Assembly: GCA_002748755.1 (NCBI GenBank)
Contig: PDTD01000010.1
Location: 1-64,000, forward strand
DNA length: 64,000 bases
Reading direction: 5' to 3'
Origin: Desulfobulbus propionicus
GTDB lineage: Bacteria; Desulfobacterota; Desulfobulbia; Desulfobulbales; Desulfobulbaceae
Shown here one piece after another: positions 1 through 8,889 of this stretch. The position numbers and the translations under genes are program-made. A model generated the notes under the pieces. That model ran no database searches, had not been told where the DNA came from, and saw nothing but the letters and a program-made list of their open reading frames with translations. Numbering within the stretch: the first letter of the stretch is position 1; each line of letters starts with the position of its first letter.

Positions 1-63
1 AGGCATGGGATACCTCCTTGAGCTAAGGTGAGTTGATGAGAAAATTCATCATGCCTCATGCCT
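1..63. repeat. Nested inverted repeat at window edge
   Basis: AGGCATG (1-7) pairs with CATGCCT (57-63), and TGATGA pairs with TCATCA inside it around an AAAA-rich loop. The stretch directly precedes a truncated IS3-type transposase. It could be a hairpin RNA or a mobile-element end; the left side lies outside the window. Confidence 0.3.
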
Positions 64-94
64 GTGAGAAAAAATAGAAGTACTTTATGAGGCG

Positions 95-520
95 CTTACA
101 CTTGTCTTGGCGAATTTTCAACACATCCGATTCGACATTTTGCATAAATGCCCTGGAGGAAGCCATAGATCGTTTTGGACCACCTGATATTTTCAATACT
201 GACCAAGTATCCATCAGTATGGATGGCCGAGGACGTTGCCAGAAAATATTTTTGGAGAGCGGTTATGGTGGACCCTTGAGCACCTGTACATCTATCTGTA
301 TTCATTTGAAAACGGCAGGTCGCTCCGTGTCTTTCTTGCCAAGTGGATCAAATACTACAAGTTGGCAAGAGGCCATTCCTCTCTTGACGACAAAACCCCG
401 GATGAGGTTTACTTCGGTTTATCTTCCCCCTTTGCCGGGGCTGCCTGATGCCTATTTCTTTTTTTTTCTCAGGGCTTGTAGCTTATTCCACCCATCAGGC
501 TGTCCAATCAATTGGGTCCA
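95..520 (+). mobile_element. IS3-family remnant, copy A
   Basis: This is the 3' part of an IS3-type orfB (DDE transposase), cut off at its 5' side and carrying an internal deletion near 207. The translation matches the other two copies in the window: FGPPDIFNTDQ, then after the deletion GRCQ, the RLWWTLEH region, the ARGHSSLDDKTPDEVYFGL end and the FAGAA terminus. The right end at 511-520 carries the element terminus ATTGGGTCCA, the reverse complement of the TGGACCC end seen in copies B and C. It cannot make a functional transposase. Confidence 0.8.
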
Positions 521-587
521 CCGCCCAAATAAACGGACCAGTTGTATGTATTAGCAGAAAATAGATGATTGTCAGCCTAACAGATTA

Positions 588-1592
588 TCAGTATAAATCG
601 TGCTTTTTCAACCATTCACAAGCAAGTGGGTTTTTAAGTCGATCGCACCCGTCGCTATGATAGCCCACACACCCTTCAAAATTACCGAGGTCACAAGCGT
701 AGCGGAAGTATTCTCGGGCGGCGTTGTCATCCAGTTGGACACCCTTGCCAGTCTGGTAAGCGCGAGCAAGCTTTACACATGCATCACCGATTCTTGGCTT
801 CCTGCGACAAGCTTGACTGTACAGTTTGGTCGCTTGTGCCTCGTTCTTTTCACAACCTATTCCTTTTTCATACATTTTGGCTAGATTATAGCATCCGGTG
901 GTGTCATTGTCGACTATAGACCCACTGCAAGAACTTACAAAATAGGTATAGGCTTTCTTAATATCCTTTTTAACAGTATCACCTTTGAGATACATGAGAC
1001 CTAGTTCTGCACAGGAATTTACGTAACCCCAACCGCAGGCCTTTTCATAAAAATGTTTGGCCTTGATTGGATTTCGAGTTACATGCTTTCCTTTCATATA
1101 TATGTCACCGGCATGGTCGCAACCCACACGACTCCCTGAGTTACATCCCTTTTCGTACAATGCAAGGGCTTTGATTTGGTTTTTATCTACACCCTTTCCG
1201 TTTTCGTAGTTATATGCCACTGATGAGCAGGCAGGCCCATAACCCCCAGTACATGATCTGCCATATATGTCCAGTATTGTCGGGTGTCCCCTTGCAAACT
1301 CTTTTTTCCTGAGTAACTCTTTATACATCTCATAGAGTTCTTTGCAGGCTTTTTGATTTTTACCATCACAGCCCGATATATAGTATTTGGTTGCAAGGTC
1401 TAAATCAATTGGTGCGCTGTATCTATAGGTATGACCTGCTCTAAAGCATGCATCCATGTCACCTTCGTTGCATTTTGTGGCTAAATCCTCCACAGTTACT
1501 TCTTTGGTACTTGTCACTGAAGTAATCTGATTTACACATGACGACAGTGTCAATACCAATATTAGCGCTAAAAAAGGTCTAACAATATTCAT
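588..1592 (-). CDS. Sel1-repeat lipoprotein
   Basis: A 334-residue secreted protein. The N-terminus is a lipoprotein signal with the lipobox LSSC around residues 16-19, so it is probably anchored in a membrane facing the periplasm or cell surface. From about residue 35 onward it is made of Sel1/TPR-like repeats with the typical pattern of paired cysteines and G-x-G-V motifs (for example YENGKGVDKNQIKALALYEK and YQTGKGVQLDDNAAREYF). The many spaced cysteines resemble the cysteine-rich HcpA-like branch of Sel1 proteins. Such repeats bind other proteins; the partner is not evident. The neighbour on the same strand (1696-2754) is another exported protein of unknown function. Confidence 0.85.
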   Translation of the reverse strand: MNIVRPFLALILVLTLSSCVNQITSVTSTKEVTVEDLATKCNEGDMDACFRAGHTYRYSAPIDLDLATKYYISGCDGKNQKACKELYEMYKELLRKKEFARGHPTILDIYGRSCTGGYGPACSSVAYNYENGKGVDKNQIKALALYEKGCNSGSRVGCDHAGDIYMKGKHVTRNPIKAKHFYEKACGWGYVNSCAELGLMYLKGDTVKKDIKKAYTYFVSSCSGSIVDNDTTGCYNLAKMYEKGIGCEKNEAQATKLYSQACRRKPRIGDACVKLARAYQTGKGVQLDDNAAREYFRYACDLGNFEGCVGYHSDGCDRLKNPLACEWLKKHDLY

Positions 1593-1695
1593 TTTTTTTT
1601 CCTTTTATCTCCCTTAAGATGTATCCCAAGGTTTAACAAAAAAAATCCAACCTGTATAAAAATCAAAGGATAATTCGACGATCTATAAAGGTTGC

Positions 1696-2754
1696 TTAGC
1701 TTGAACCTTTTTGGGCAGTACCTTTCTGAATATCGATTATGTTGCCATCAATGGAATAAATGACTATTAAATACTCATACAGATATGTAGCGGCAGCTTG
1801 CCATACTGTTTCTTTGCAATTTGTGGGTGGCCACCTGCAAAGATTGACTGCAATACTCCAACCTCTGTCCGTTCGCTTTTGCATATCGCTGAATATTTTT
1901 GACACGATATCAAAATTAACATTTTCAAGAGCAAGTGGGGGGCAGTGTTGTCCCATTGGGTCGTGGACACGTGGCCGATCCAACCGGTCACCTGAAATAT
2001 ATATCTGCTTGAGGGTTTTATCTGTGGCACTGGCATAATAGTTAAAAGTCAGCCTCTCTTCCCCGATGGCCATAAAATTAATGGTTAAGGGCTGAGCCTC
2101 GCTACCTGCAGCCTTTAAGGCTCTATCCATGGCGGCTTTGGCATTTTTCCAGATAGGCTTGGAGGCTCTATTTTTCTTCTTTGCAACCGGCTGGAACGAA
2201 TTGCCCTCCTTTTGTTTGGAACGATTGGCGCCAATTTTCAGCAATGCAGTTGAGAAACGGGCATCAATCTTGATTTCTATTTTGCGATCTGCAACGGACA
2301 TTAAAACCGGCTCCGTATTGAAAACTTTTCCTGAAAGCCGATCACCTTTTAGCAGCTCGGGTTTAAAAGTTAGAGGGGCAGCATTAAGGCCCATTAACGC
2401 ACCGCTTTTGTTTATGTCGCTGCCAAGGTTAAATCCCAATACATCACCTTTTTCATCGATATGTATCTCAACTAGGTGCCTTTCTCCCCGCTCAATTTGC
2501 CCTGCCAGCTCACTGCCAAACGGGTCGATCACGCCATTGGAAAGGTAAATAAGGGCACGGTTTTTCCCAAAAGAAGTGTTTATGGCACCCGCAGCAAAGG
2601 TAAGTTTTATTTTTTGGTCTCCCAATAAAAGTATACCCTCTCCCCTGTCTTCAAGTATTGCCGATACCGGAGCCTGAACAAAGTGCATGTCTGTCGCTTT
2701 GGCATAAACCACCCCTAAAGCAAACGTCAGGAACAACACGATCAATTTGTTCAT
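1696..2754 (-). CDS. Exported protein of unknown function
   Basis: A 352-residue protein that I do not recognise. The start at 2754 is preferred over the longer frame from 2856 because the upstream part lies inside an IS element, because the chosen start begins a clean signal peptide (MNKLIVLFLTFALGVVYA), and because GGGGGTA lies just before it. The mature protein has a mixed alpha/beta composition with a lysine-rich stretch near the middle (KKKNRASKPIWKNAKAAM) and four cysteine or histidine residues near the C-terminus. An IS3-type element ends only 26 bp upstream of the start codon, so the native promoter has probably been lost or replaced. Confidence 0.7.
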   Translation of the reverse strand: MNKLIVLFLTFALGVVYAKATDMHFVQAPVSAILEDRGEGILLLGDQKIKLTFAAGAINTSFGKNRALIYLSNGVIDPFGSELAGQIERGERHLVEIHIDEKGDVLGFNLGSDINKSGALMGLNAAPLTFKPELLKGDRLSGKVFNTEPVLMSVADRKIEIKIDARFSTALLKIGANRSKQKEGNSFQPVAKKKNRASKPIWKNAKAAMDRALKAAGSEAQPLTINFMAIGEERLTFNYYASATDKTLKQIYISGDRLDRPRVHDPMGQHCPPLALENVNFDIVSKIFSDMQKRTDRGWSIAVNLCRWPPTNCKETVWQAAATYLYEYLIVIYSIDGNIIDIQKGTAQKGSS

Positions 2755-2855
2755 TTGGAGTACCCCCTTTGTCACGGCGGTGGACCCAATTAATTGGCCA
2801 GCCAGGTGGGTGGGATAAGCTACAAGCCCTGAGATGAGAAAAATAAAAACTGGCA

Positions 2856-3363
2856 TCAGGCAGCCTCGGCGAACGGGTAAGGCAAACCAAAGTAAAACTC
2901 ATCCGGGGTTTTATCGTCAAGAGAAGAATGGCCTCTTGCCAAATTGTAGTACTGGATCCACTTGGCAAGTCCGACAGGGAGCGACCTGCCGCTTTCAAAT
3001 GAATGTAGATAAATGTACTGGTGCTTGAGAGTCCACCATAACCGCTCTACAATAATATTGTCCTGGCAACGGCCTTGGCCATCCATGCCGATGGACACTT
3101 GGTTGTCCGGAGAACCTGGGTAACAGCGTTGCTGGTGACCCTGGTCAGTATTGAAAATATCAGGAGGTCCAAAACGGTCTATGTCTTCCTCCAGGGCATT
3201 TATGCAAAATGTCGAATCCAGTGTATTGGAAATCCGCCAAGACAAGAAATTGCGGCTGTGCCAGTCCATGATCGCCACAAGATACATGTTTTCGCATTAA
3301 GTCCAAGTTTTCTTGTTGTATGGGCTTTGGGCGATAAGAGTAAGACGACCGGCTGACGCCCAA
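2856..3363 (-). pseudogene. IS3 orfB transposase, broken
   Basis: Minus-strand frames here together spell an IS3-type OrfB integrase domain: YLVAIMDWHSRNFLSWRISN, FGPPDIFNTDQG, then WWTLKHQYIYLHSFE and the LARGHSSLDDKTPDE end. The N-terminal part (GVSRSSYSYRPKPIQQEN, 3310-3363) is in another frame, and part of the OrfB N-terminal region present in relatives is missing. The catalytic region is not in one continuous reading frame with the N-terminus. Confidence 0.7.
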
Positions 3364-3419
3364 TAACTTGCACTGTCTGGATATGCTCAGCTTTTGACTT
3401 CAATCATTGTTTGGCGCTG

Positions 3420-3709
3420 TTTTAGAGTCAGCTGCCGAGCTTTCGTGCTAAAAAATCGTTTTCCACCTTTAGTTGGCCGATTTGGCGAAAAAACTCATCG
3501 GTCTGGGCTTCCGTCTGTTTCCTGGATTTGTTGTTCTGGTCAAAGATGTCGGCGGCACCTTCGATCATTTATCGTTTCCAGTTGGAAACCATGGTGGGAT
3601 GGACACCGAATCTGCTGGCGATCTGAGACATTGTTTCGTCGTTTTGAATGGCGGCTCAAGCAACCTTTGCCTTAAACTGTGGACTGTGTGTTTTGCGTTT
3701 TTTACCCAT
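3420..3709 (-). pseudogene. IS3 orfA (helix-turn-helix) remnant
   Basis: Read on the minus strand from an ATG at 3709, the translation starts MGKKRKTHSPQFKAKVA and continues into a helix-turn-helix segment (ETMSQIASRFGVHPTMVSNW), typical of IS3-family OrfA. In-frame stops interrupt it, followed by a recognisable leucine-zipper-like tail (FFRQIGQLKVENDFLARKL). Confidence 0.65.
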
Positions 3710-3773
3710 TGTCAGATCCTCCTGAATGTGGTCTGACTTATAGCTTACCACATTGTCCAGTTTTTGGGGGCCA

Positions 3774-4142
3774 ACCGTGTTACCATGGGGATAGGGATGA
3801 CTTTCTTAGTCGGCCCCTGTCTGAGGGACAACAACGCTCTACAAGAAGGAACTCTTCATACCTCCTCTCTTTGCGAAACCAGACAGCAGTTTTTGCACGA
3901 AAAGGTAGTCAAGAGTACAGATTTCTTTGGTTGGTGTTGCGGAGACAGTGTAAAATCCCAGGTGGCGCGCAGGGATTTGTGGGCGATGAGCCACAGTAAA
4001 TAAGGAATGGTTTGCAGAAGTGAGGCATGATGTTTTCTTTTTGACAGACTCTCTGGTTCCGGGAGCATGTCAGAGAAATCATATGTCGCAGGTACATTGT
4101 GACCATAGCATCGTTGTATGTACCACAAGTAATGGAGGGAGT
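3774..4142. other. Gap with no gene seen
   Basis: This stretch lies between IS copy B and the UDP-xylose synthase gene. Short frames exist on both strands but none shows a recognisable domain or a credible ribosome binding site. It probably carries the promoter of the downstream gene. Confidence 0.4.
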
Positions 4143-5087
4143 ATGCTCTTTTCCGGCAAGCGAATACTGATCACAGGAGGGAGCGGGTTTCTTGGCTCTC
4201 ATCTTTGTGAGCGTCTGGTCGAACAAGGTAATGATGTTCTCTGCCTCGATAATTTTTTTACAGGAAATAAAGAAAATATCCATCATTTGATAGGGCGTCC
4301 TAACTTTGAAATTGTACGGCATGACATAACCTTTCCTCTGTATGTAGAGGTTGATGAGATATATAATCTCGCCTGCCCGGCCTCGCCCATACATTATCAA
4401 TCTGATCCTGTTCAGACGACAAAGACCTGTGTGCATGGCGCCATCAATATTCTGGGGCTTGCAAAACGGGTCAAAGCTAAGGTCTTTCAGGCATCGACCA
4501 GCGAGGTGTACGGAGATCCTGAGATCCACCCTCAGCCAGAATCCTACTGGGGACGGGTCAATCCTGTCGGGTACCGATCATGCTATGATGAGGGAAAACG
4601 ATGTGCTGAAACCTTGTTTTTCGATTATCACCGACAACATGACCTGAAAATCAAGGTGGGGCGTATTTTTAACACCTATGGTCCTAAAATGCTCCCTAAC
4701 GACGGGCGTGTTGTTTCCAATTTTATTGTTCAGGCTATTCAGGGGCGTCCGTTAACTGTCTATGGTGACGGTAGTCAGACACGGTCTTTTTGTTATGTGT
4801 CAGATATGATAGATGCCTTTATCGCGTTTATGGAATCAGAAGACGATGTTATTGGGCCAATTAATCTGGGCAATCCGTCGGAATTTACCATTAAGGAGCT
4901 GGCTGAAATAGTTATTCAATTGACAGGGTCTTCTTCTGTAATTGAATATAAGCCTTTGCCAAGCGATGATCCTACTCAGCGAAAGCCGGATATTAGTTTG
5001 GCCGGTAAAGCCCTGGGGTGGCGCCCCAAGGTCAAACTGGAAGAAGGGTTGGCTGCGACTATAGCTTATTTCAAGCAGTTCGTATAG
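4143..5087 (+). CDS. uxs: UDP-glucuronate decarboxylase (UDP-xylose synthase)
   Basis: A 314-residue extended short-chain dehydrogenase that converts UDP-glucuronate to UDP-xylose with NAD. The N-terminal Rossmann motif is [10 protein letters not shown] (about residues 10-19), the catalytic triad region shows STSEVYGDP and [10 protein letters not shown] (YxxxK), and [12 protein letters not shown] and RIFNTYGP are signatures of the UXS branch. The ATG at 4143 follows GGAGGG at good spacing; a longer frame from 4020 adds residues with no family similarity. The UDP-glucose dehydrogenase encoded at 55939-57249 would supply its substrate, so the cell can make UDP-GlcA and UDP-xylose for surface polysaccharide. 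Confidence 0.92.
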   Translation: MLFSGKRILITGGSGFLGSHLCERLVEQGNDVLCLDNFFTGNKENIHHLIGRPNFEIVRHDITFPLYVEVDEIYNLACPASPIHYQSDPVQTTKTCVHGAINILGLAKRVKAKVFQASTSEVYGDPEIHPQPESYWGRVNPVGYRSCYDEGKRCAETLFFDYHRQHDLKIKVGRIFNTYGPKMLPNDGRVVSNFIVQAIQGRPLTVYGDGSQTRSFCYVSDMIDAFIAFMESEDDVIGPINLGNPSEFTIKELAEIVIQLTGSSSVIEYKPLPSDDPTQRKPDISLAGKALGWRPKVKLEEGLAATIAYFKQFV

Positions 5088-5438
5088 CAGCCAAAGGTAT
5101 CAGGGAGGGCAGACTTGCCTGCCCCCGTGCGCGAGATCACCTGCAGTAATATGAACGTATGTGCTGTTTTTGCCCCTAGACTGACTCTCTCCTCTATTGG
5201 GGTTGGGGTATAACGTGCTACGTGGTTTGGTTTTCGGCCGTTGCTGTTTTTTTTCATCTGTTCACCCTCCAGCCCAGCGGTGTGGGAGATATAAAAGAAG
5301 CTGCTGAAGAGGAGTAAACGGCATTGAGTGGGGATCGTCTAAGATCGCCTTGTATCTTTTTTTTAGGTGAGAAAATGCGATATATGACCAGAAATTATTG
5401 CCAAAAATATTAGTCAGTGCTAAGTTGCTTCGCGAGCC

Positions 5439-5696
5439 CTATAATCTGATTTCGTGAGCGTCCGCAAACACCCAGATATTGACCAGCTTTTGATGAGACA
5501 AGCAGTATGGTGTAATCTCATTGACCAGGATGTATCTAGACTCTTGTGTCTCATGTGAGAAGATTTGGGTGATCGTGATTGGCCCCATAGAGTACCTATA
5601 GCGGCCAACCGCGCTTGCCCGGATTTGGGCAACCTGAAAGCAGTAACGGGATTGCAGCCCGCGATATTCAGAGTAACTCCTCAGTGAGGAGTTACC
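5439..5696 (-). pseudogene. Open coding-like remnant, unknown family
   Basis: An 86-codon open frame on the minus strand without a good start codon, ending at a TAG at 5439-5441. Its translation is coding-like (GLQSRYCFQVAQIRASAVGR, then YSMGPITITQIFSHETQESR and ITPYCLSHQKLVNIWVFAD), with a sensible amino-acid balance. I do not recognise the family. It may be the tail of a decayed mobile-element gene, since the surroundings are rich in those. Confidence 0.3.
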
Positions 5697-5721
5697 TCAT
5701 AACAGCCTTTGAGCTGTTATG
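5673..5721. repeat. Two back-to-back hairpins
   Basis: GTAACTCCTCA (5673-5683) and TGAGGAGTTAC (5685-5695) form a perfect palindrome around one base. Two bases later CATAACAGC (5698-5706) pairs with GCTGTTATG (5713-5721) across a six-base loop. Neither has a T-tract. They lie about 175 bp upstream of the STAS-like gene. Confidence 0.5.
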
Positions 5722-5895
5722 GCTGCAGACATGTGTATAAGGTGTCGTGTTTGGACGATGCCTGCTGTGTAAGACATCTGTAGGGTAAAAAAGGTTGTCC
5801 AGGTGCAAAAAATGTTGTCAAATAATTAGGCGGTCTTAATATGTTTAGCTGATTTTAATGTTGCAGATCGCGCAACCCGTGAAAGGAGCACAAGC

Positions 5896-6249
5896 TTGAC
5901 AAAACCGACGTTGGACTCAGGGCAACCAGGTAAGGAGGCGTTGCATTTCCGTTTGCAGGGACGCTTTACAATGAGCATGGCGATGGAGCTGACTGCGGCC
6001 ATGCGCAACGCCTGCCACAACCAAAGCGACATGATTATTCATACAGCGGAATTGACAGCCATAGAGCCTGGTTCCGGCAAATTGTTCGAGCAGCTTCTTC
6101 AGGCGACGGGACTTTCACTGGACCATGTCTACTGCACTGGAGAGAAAGGATACCAGATCCTGGGCAACAGATCGCATGTGCTGGTGTGTACTACCCGAGG
6201 ACGTTGTTTATGTGAAAGATGTATGGGCGCCGCTCTGCCTCACCAATAA
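5896..6249 (+). CDS. STAS-domain-like small protein
   Basis: A 117-residue protein read from TTG at 5896, supported by AAAGGAG at ideal distance and the absence of a better ATG. Residues 15-95 follow the pattern of a STAS/anti-sigma-factor-antagonist domain: a strand with FRLQGRFTMSMAMEL, a middle strand MIIHTAELTAIEPGSGKLFEQLL and a late strand YQILGNRSHVLV. The C-terminal tail has three closely spaced cysteines (CLCERC). STAS proteins transmit signals by binding sigma-regulator kinases; no partner kinase is nearby, so the target is unknown. The assignment rests on pattern only. Confidence 0.55.
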   Translation: MTKPTLDSGQPGKEALHFRLQGRFTMSMAMELTAAMRNACHNQSDMIIHTAELTAIEPGSGKLFEQLLQATGLSLDHVYCTGEKGYQILGNRSHVLVCTTRGRCLCERCMGAALPHQ

Positions 6250-6418
6250 TAGAAGGCGCTCAAGCTGAAAAAATTGTATCTGATGTTGTCTCCGCCAGGG
6301 TTTTTGGTTGGGCTCTTTTCAAGAGAGTGTACTGTGAAAGGGCATCATGTTACCCTGTTGAAGGCAACATACAGCTATAATAACCTAAAAAATAAACATT
6401 TGATGAAAGGAGAGAGTC

Positions 6419-6871
6419 ATGCCTAAAGCATTAGTCGTTTATGGTTCCACCACTGGAAATACCGAAACCGTTGCCAACACCATCGGTGAAGTCCTGCAGG
6501 CGCAGGGTGTTGAAGCGACGGTTAAAAATGTCACTGATACCACTATTGAAGAGTTAGGTGGTGAGTACGACGTCACCCTGCTTGGTTCTTCCACTTGGGG
6601 CGATGATGAGATCGAGTTTCAAGAAGATTTCGAACCCTTTTATGAGCAGATTGGTGACGCAAAACAGTTAAGCGGAAAAAATGTAGCCCTGTTTGGCTGC
6701 GGTGATACCAGCTACGAATACTTTTGTGGTGCAGTGGATAAATTGGAAGAAGCTATGGGTGATCTTGGTGCCAAGATCGTGAACGAGCCTCTGCGCATTG
6801 ACGGTGACCCTGGGGATGCGGAAGGCGAGACCAAGGAATGGGCGGAAGAGGTTGCTAAAGCCGTTCTGTAA
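6419..6871 (+). CDS. fld: Flavodoxin
   Basis: A 150-residue FMN-binding electron carrier of the short-chain Desulfovibrio type. The phosphate-binding loop STTGNTE is at residues 10-16, the first FMN-contact loop is STWGDDEIE (about 58-66), and the second is GCGDTSYEYFCGAVD (about 93-107). The protein is acidic, as expected for a soluble cytoplasmic carrier that can replace ferredoxin. A strong Shine-Dalgarno (AAAGGAGAG) precedes the ATG. It appears to be its own transcription unit, with a separately started membrane protein 145 bp downstream. Confidence 0.96.
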   Translation: MPKALVVYGSTTGNTETVANTIGEVLQAQGVEATVKNVTDTTIEELGGEYDVTLLGSSTWGDDEIEFQEDFEPFYEQIGDAKQLSGKNVALFGCGDTSYEYFCGAVDKLEEAMGDLGAKIVNEPLRIDGDPGDAEGETKEWAEEVAKAVL

Positions 6872-7016
6872 GCATGCAGGGAAAGGGCCGTGTTTTGTGG
6901 AATGAACTGTTATCCTTGCATGACTTGGTGGTACATCTTAGCTTGCTTGTGCACGGTACCTGTGATGAGGAAATAAACACGACCTGAATCCTGTGCATGC
7001 GTGGGAGACGAAAACC

Positions 7017-7460
7017 ATGACCAGCGAGATGTTTTACCTGCATTCTTGTTCTGTGATTGGGTTCGTCTTCCACGGCGCGGCCTGTTTGCCTGCCTCTCTC
7101 TATATTCGTCAGGAGAAGGCCATCAAGGCCAAAAAACAATTAAAAACAGGCGGCTCCTGGTTTCCCAGCCTGGCACGTCTGGAACAACTCAGTATCCAGC
7201 TTGTGGTCCTTGGCTTTATGGTATTTACCATGGGCTTTCCTCTCTTTGAGATTATCTCAATCATTAAGACCGATAACCTGCCGTCCTGTTCTGGACTGAT
7301 TGTGAGCACTCTGGTGGTGTGGTGCCTATATGTTCTGTGTATCTGCATCCATTTCATCCGTAACCTGCGCGGTAGAAAGTCGGTCCGCGTCATTACCGAC
7401 TCCTTTGCCTTTCTTTGTATCGCTTATGGCTGTGGGCATTGGGCACTGAAGGTGTTGTAG
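7017..7460 (+). CDS. Small CcsA-like integral membrane protein
   Basis: A 147-residue membrane protein with about four hydrophobic segments (residues 5-27, 53-75, 86-110, 120-140). The order LEQLSIQLVVLGFMVFTMGF, then a helix pair and a GRK-type basic loop before the last helix, resembles the C-terminal part of cytochrome c assembly proteins of the CcsA/ResC family. The tryptophan-rich heme-handling WWD motif of that family is not visible, and the protein is about half the usual length. It could be a minimal paralogue or a truncated gene. The ATG at 7017 follows GGGAGA; an upstream ATG at 6993 lacks this. Confidence 0.55.
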   Translation: MTSEMFYLHSCSVIGFVFHGAACLPASLYIRQEKAIKAKKQLKTGGSWFPSLARLEQLSIQLVVLGFMVFTMGFPLFEIISIIKTDNLPSCSGLIVSTLVVWCLYVLCICIHFIRNLRGRKSVRVITDSFAFLCIAYGCGHWALKVL

Positions 7461-7471
7461 ACTGATGCTGG

Positions 7472-7490
7472 GCAGGGAAATTCTCCCTGC
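7472..7490 (+). terminator. Hairpin after the CcsA-like gene
   Basis: GCAGGGA and TCCCTGC form a seven-base-pair stem with a five-base loop, 12 bases after the stop codon. There is no T-tract, so it may be a weak terminator or an mRNA 3' end. Confidence 0.4.
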
Positions 7491-7505
7491 GAATACATCA
7501 TCTCA

Positions 7506-7535
7506 GCCTGCATTTCTGATGAACGTTTTGTCTCA
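7506..7535 (-). repeat. Dispersed repeat family R2, copy 1
   Basis: The stretch GCCTGCATTTCTGATG followed by AACGTTTTGTCTCA is a near match to a 30-base segment at 32611-32639 inside the end of murC, and a shorter match to 52379-52411. I oriented the family by its GGGCTA end. Confidence 0.55.
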
Positions 7536-7740
7536 TTGAAAGAAATATACAATACCAGATACATGTGGTGGCCGCAGGCAGACGCATATTTTGATAAAAT
7601 GTGCGCATAAGGTTAGCTCAAGCGGCCCCCTCTTTAACAGTGTTTTGACAGCTAAAGTGGTTACAGTGGTTACGATATAATGCACTGCCTGCACTGTGCA
7701 CTACCACAATCTTTGACCCTGGTATCGTAATAGTACTCTA

Positions 7741-7776
7741 AAATTGACCAACTGAGCTGATGAGAAATCCGCGCTA
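7741..7776 (+). repeat. Dispersed repeat family R1, copy 1
   Basis: Contains CTGAGCTGATGAGAAATCC followed by GCGCTA, the core shared with five other intergenic sites in the window. The 5' half is more diverged than in the full-length copies. Confidence 0.55.
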
Positions 7777-7884
7777 GATTGTCTCAGATGATCCGCAATG
7801 GTCACCAGAAGTCTGGGAGCAGCACGGAGACAAATCAACATGTTCTGCTTTCAGAGTGCGTTGTCCCTGTGCCTTATTTATGGA

Positions 7885-7925
7885 GTTAAAAAAAGAAGAG
7901 ACCCGGAGGAGTGAGCCGGGTCTCT
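7885..7925 (-). terminator. Rho-independent terminator, minus strand
   Basis: AGAGACCCGG (7897-7906) and CCGGGTCTCT (7916-7925) form a perfect ten-base-pair stem. On the minus strand the stem is followed by TTCTTTTTTTAAC. No gene is visible upstream of it on that strand, which suggests a lost gene or an unrecognised small transcript between 7930 and 8330. Confidence 0.65.
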
Positions 7926-8339
7926 GGGTAGGGTCCTGGAATCTGTATAATCCACCTTGGGTGGAATGTACAGTTTGTGTTCCCAGGCTATGCATGACAT
8001 CAGGATGTGCGGTCGTTTTCTATACTCATACACCATGGAGGTGGAGCCCTGTGGCGTTTCAGGACAGTGAACTCCATTTTCAAGGGGACTTGTCATGCAC
8101 GTTCTCTTTTTAGCGCATACTAATTTAATTTGCAAGGCCTAAAATAACTTTTTACAAAAAAATGAGAACTCTTGCCTTTTTACCGTGAAAATATGAAAAA
8201 AATCTGCGGTTGAGAGCGCAATTTCCCCCCATCTTCCTCCGGACATGATCGGTGGTTTCCAATCAAAACAGGCACAACCTGCGTATTCCAGACGAAAGCG
8301 GACACTGATTCCATTCCAATCCGGACACCTAAAGCAGAG

Positions 8340-8780
8340 AGAAGCAACGCATAGAGGATTGGACTGGCCTCTGCCAGCAGTTTTTGACGATGCCGCCCTT
8401 GAACAACGACTTTTTGCACCGTTTCCAGTCCACTTCATGATTTCCATGAAGTGCATAAAGAACTCCTGTCGCGCAAGCACGTGACCCTTCATTTGTTATC
8501 GCAGGAATACAAGGAAAAGCACCCTGAGGGTCGCCAATACAGCTGGTTTTGCCACAGCTACCGTGACTGGGCAGGGCAATTAGATGTGGTCATGCTCCAG
8601 GAACACCGAGCTGGCGAGAAGCTGTTCGTTGATTATACTGGTCAGACCATAGAGATTATAGATCCCCGAACCGGTGAGTTAGGCAAAGTGCAAGTATTTG
8701 TCGCGGTGATGGGAGCCAGAAACCAAGCAAACCTCATCCAGAGCATAAAAAATATCCTTATCTCCTCAGAGGACAACCTA
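8340..8780 (+). pseudogene. IS21-family IstA transposase remnant
   Basis: Two frames together resemble the middle of an IS21 IstA: GLDWPLPAVFDDAALEQRLF in one (about 8353-8412) and, after a frameshift, HKELLSRKHVTLHLLSQEY with the very characteristic DVVMLQEHRAGEKLFVDYTG and IDPRTGE-VQVFVAVMGA segments (8451-8730). The N-terminal helix-turn-helix region, the C-terminal half and the istB helper are all missing, so this is a dead fragment. Confidence 0.8.
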
Positions 8781-8889
8781 TAACATATCGGAATCAAGTT
8801 TAAGGAAGGAGGATCAATAAGAAAAGATTTACACCAAAAAAACTTATTTTTGTCTTGACGAAGGGGGCCACTTTACCTGCCTGTTATCT

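Larger units (their letters stand above)
2781..3773 (-). mobile_element. IS3-family element, copy B (degenerate)
   Basis: A 993-bp element read on the minus strand. Its ends are imperfect inverted repeats: TGGACCCAATTAATTGGCC at 2781 and, reading inward from 3773, TGGCCCCCAAAAACTGGAC. It contains an orfA-like and an orfB-like frame, both broken. No convincing target duplication flanks it. Copy C at 50651-51691 has the same architecture and copy A is a 3' fragment. Confidence 0.8.
5088..5895. other. Mostly non-coding region with a remnant ORF and hairpins
   Basis: Eight hundred bases without a confident gene. It holds a coding-like remnant on the minus strand (5439-5696) and two adjacent hairpins (5673-5721), both listed separately. 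The remainder shows nothing I can assign. Confidence 0.4.

Noticed and set aside
2771-3783. Target-site duplication around IS copy B
   Set aside because: The bases outside the two ends (GGCGG and ACCGT) do not match, so no duplication can be claimed.
8139-8492. 117-codon minus-strand ORF
   Set aside because: Antisense to the IS21 transposase remnant and without similarity to known proteins.
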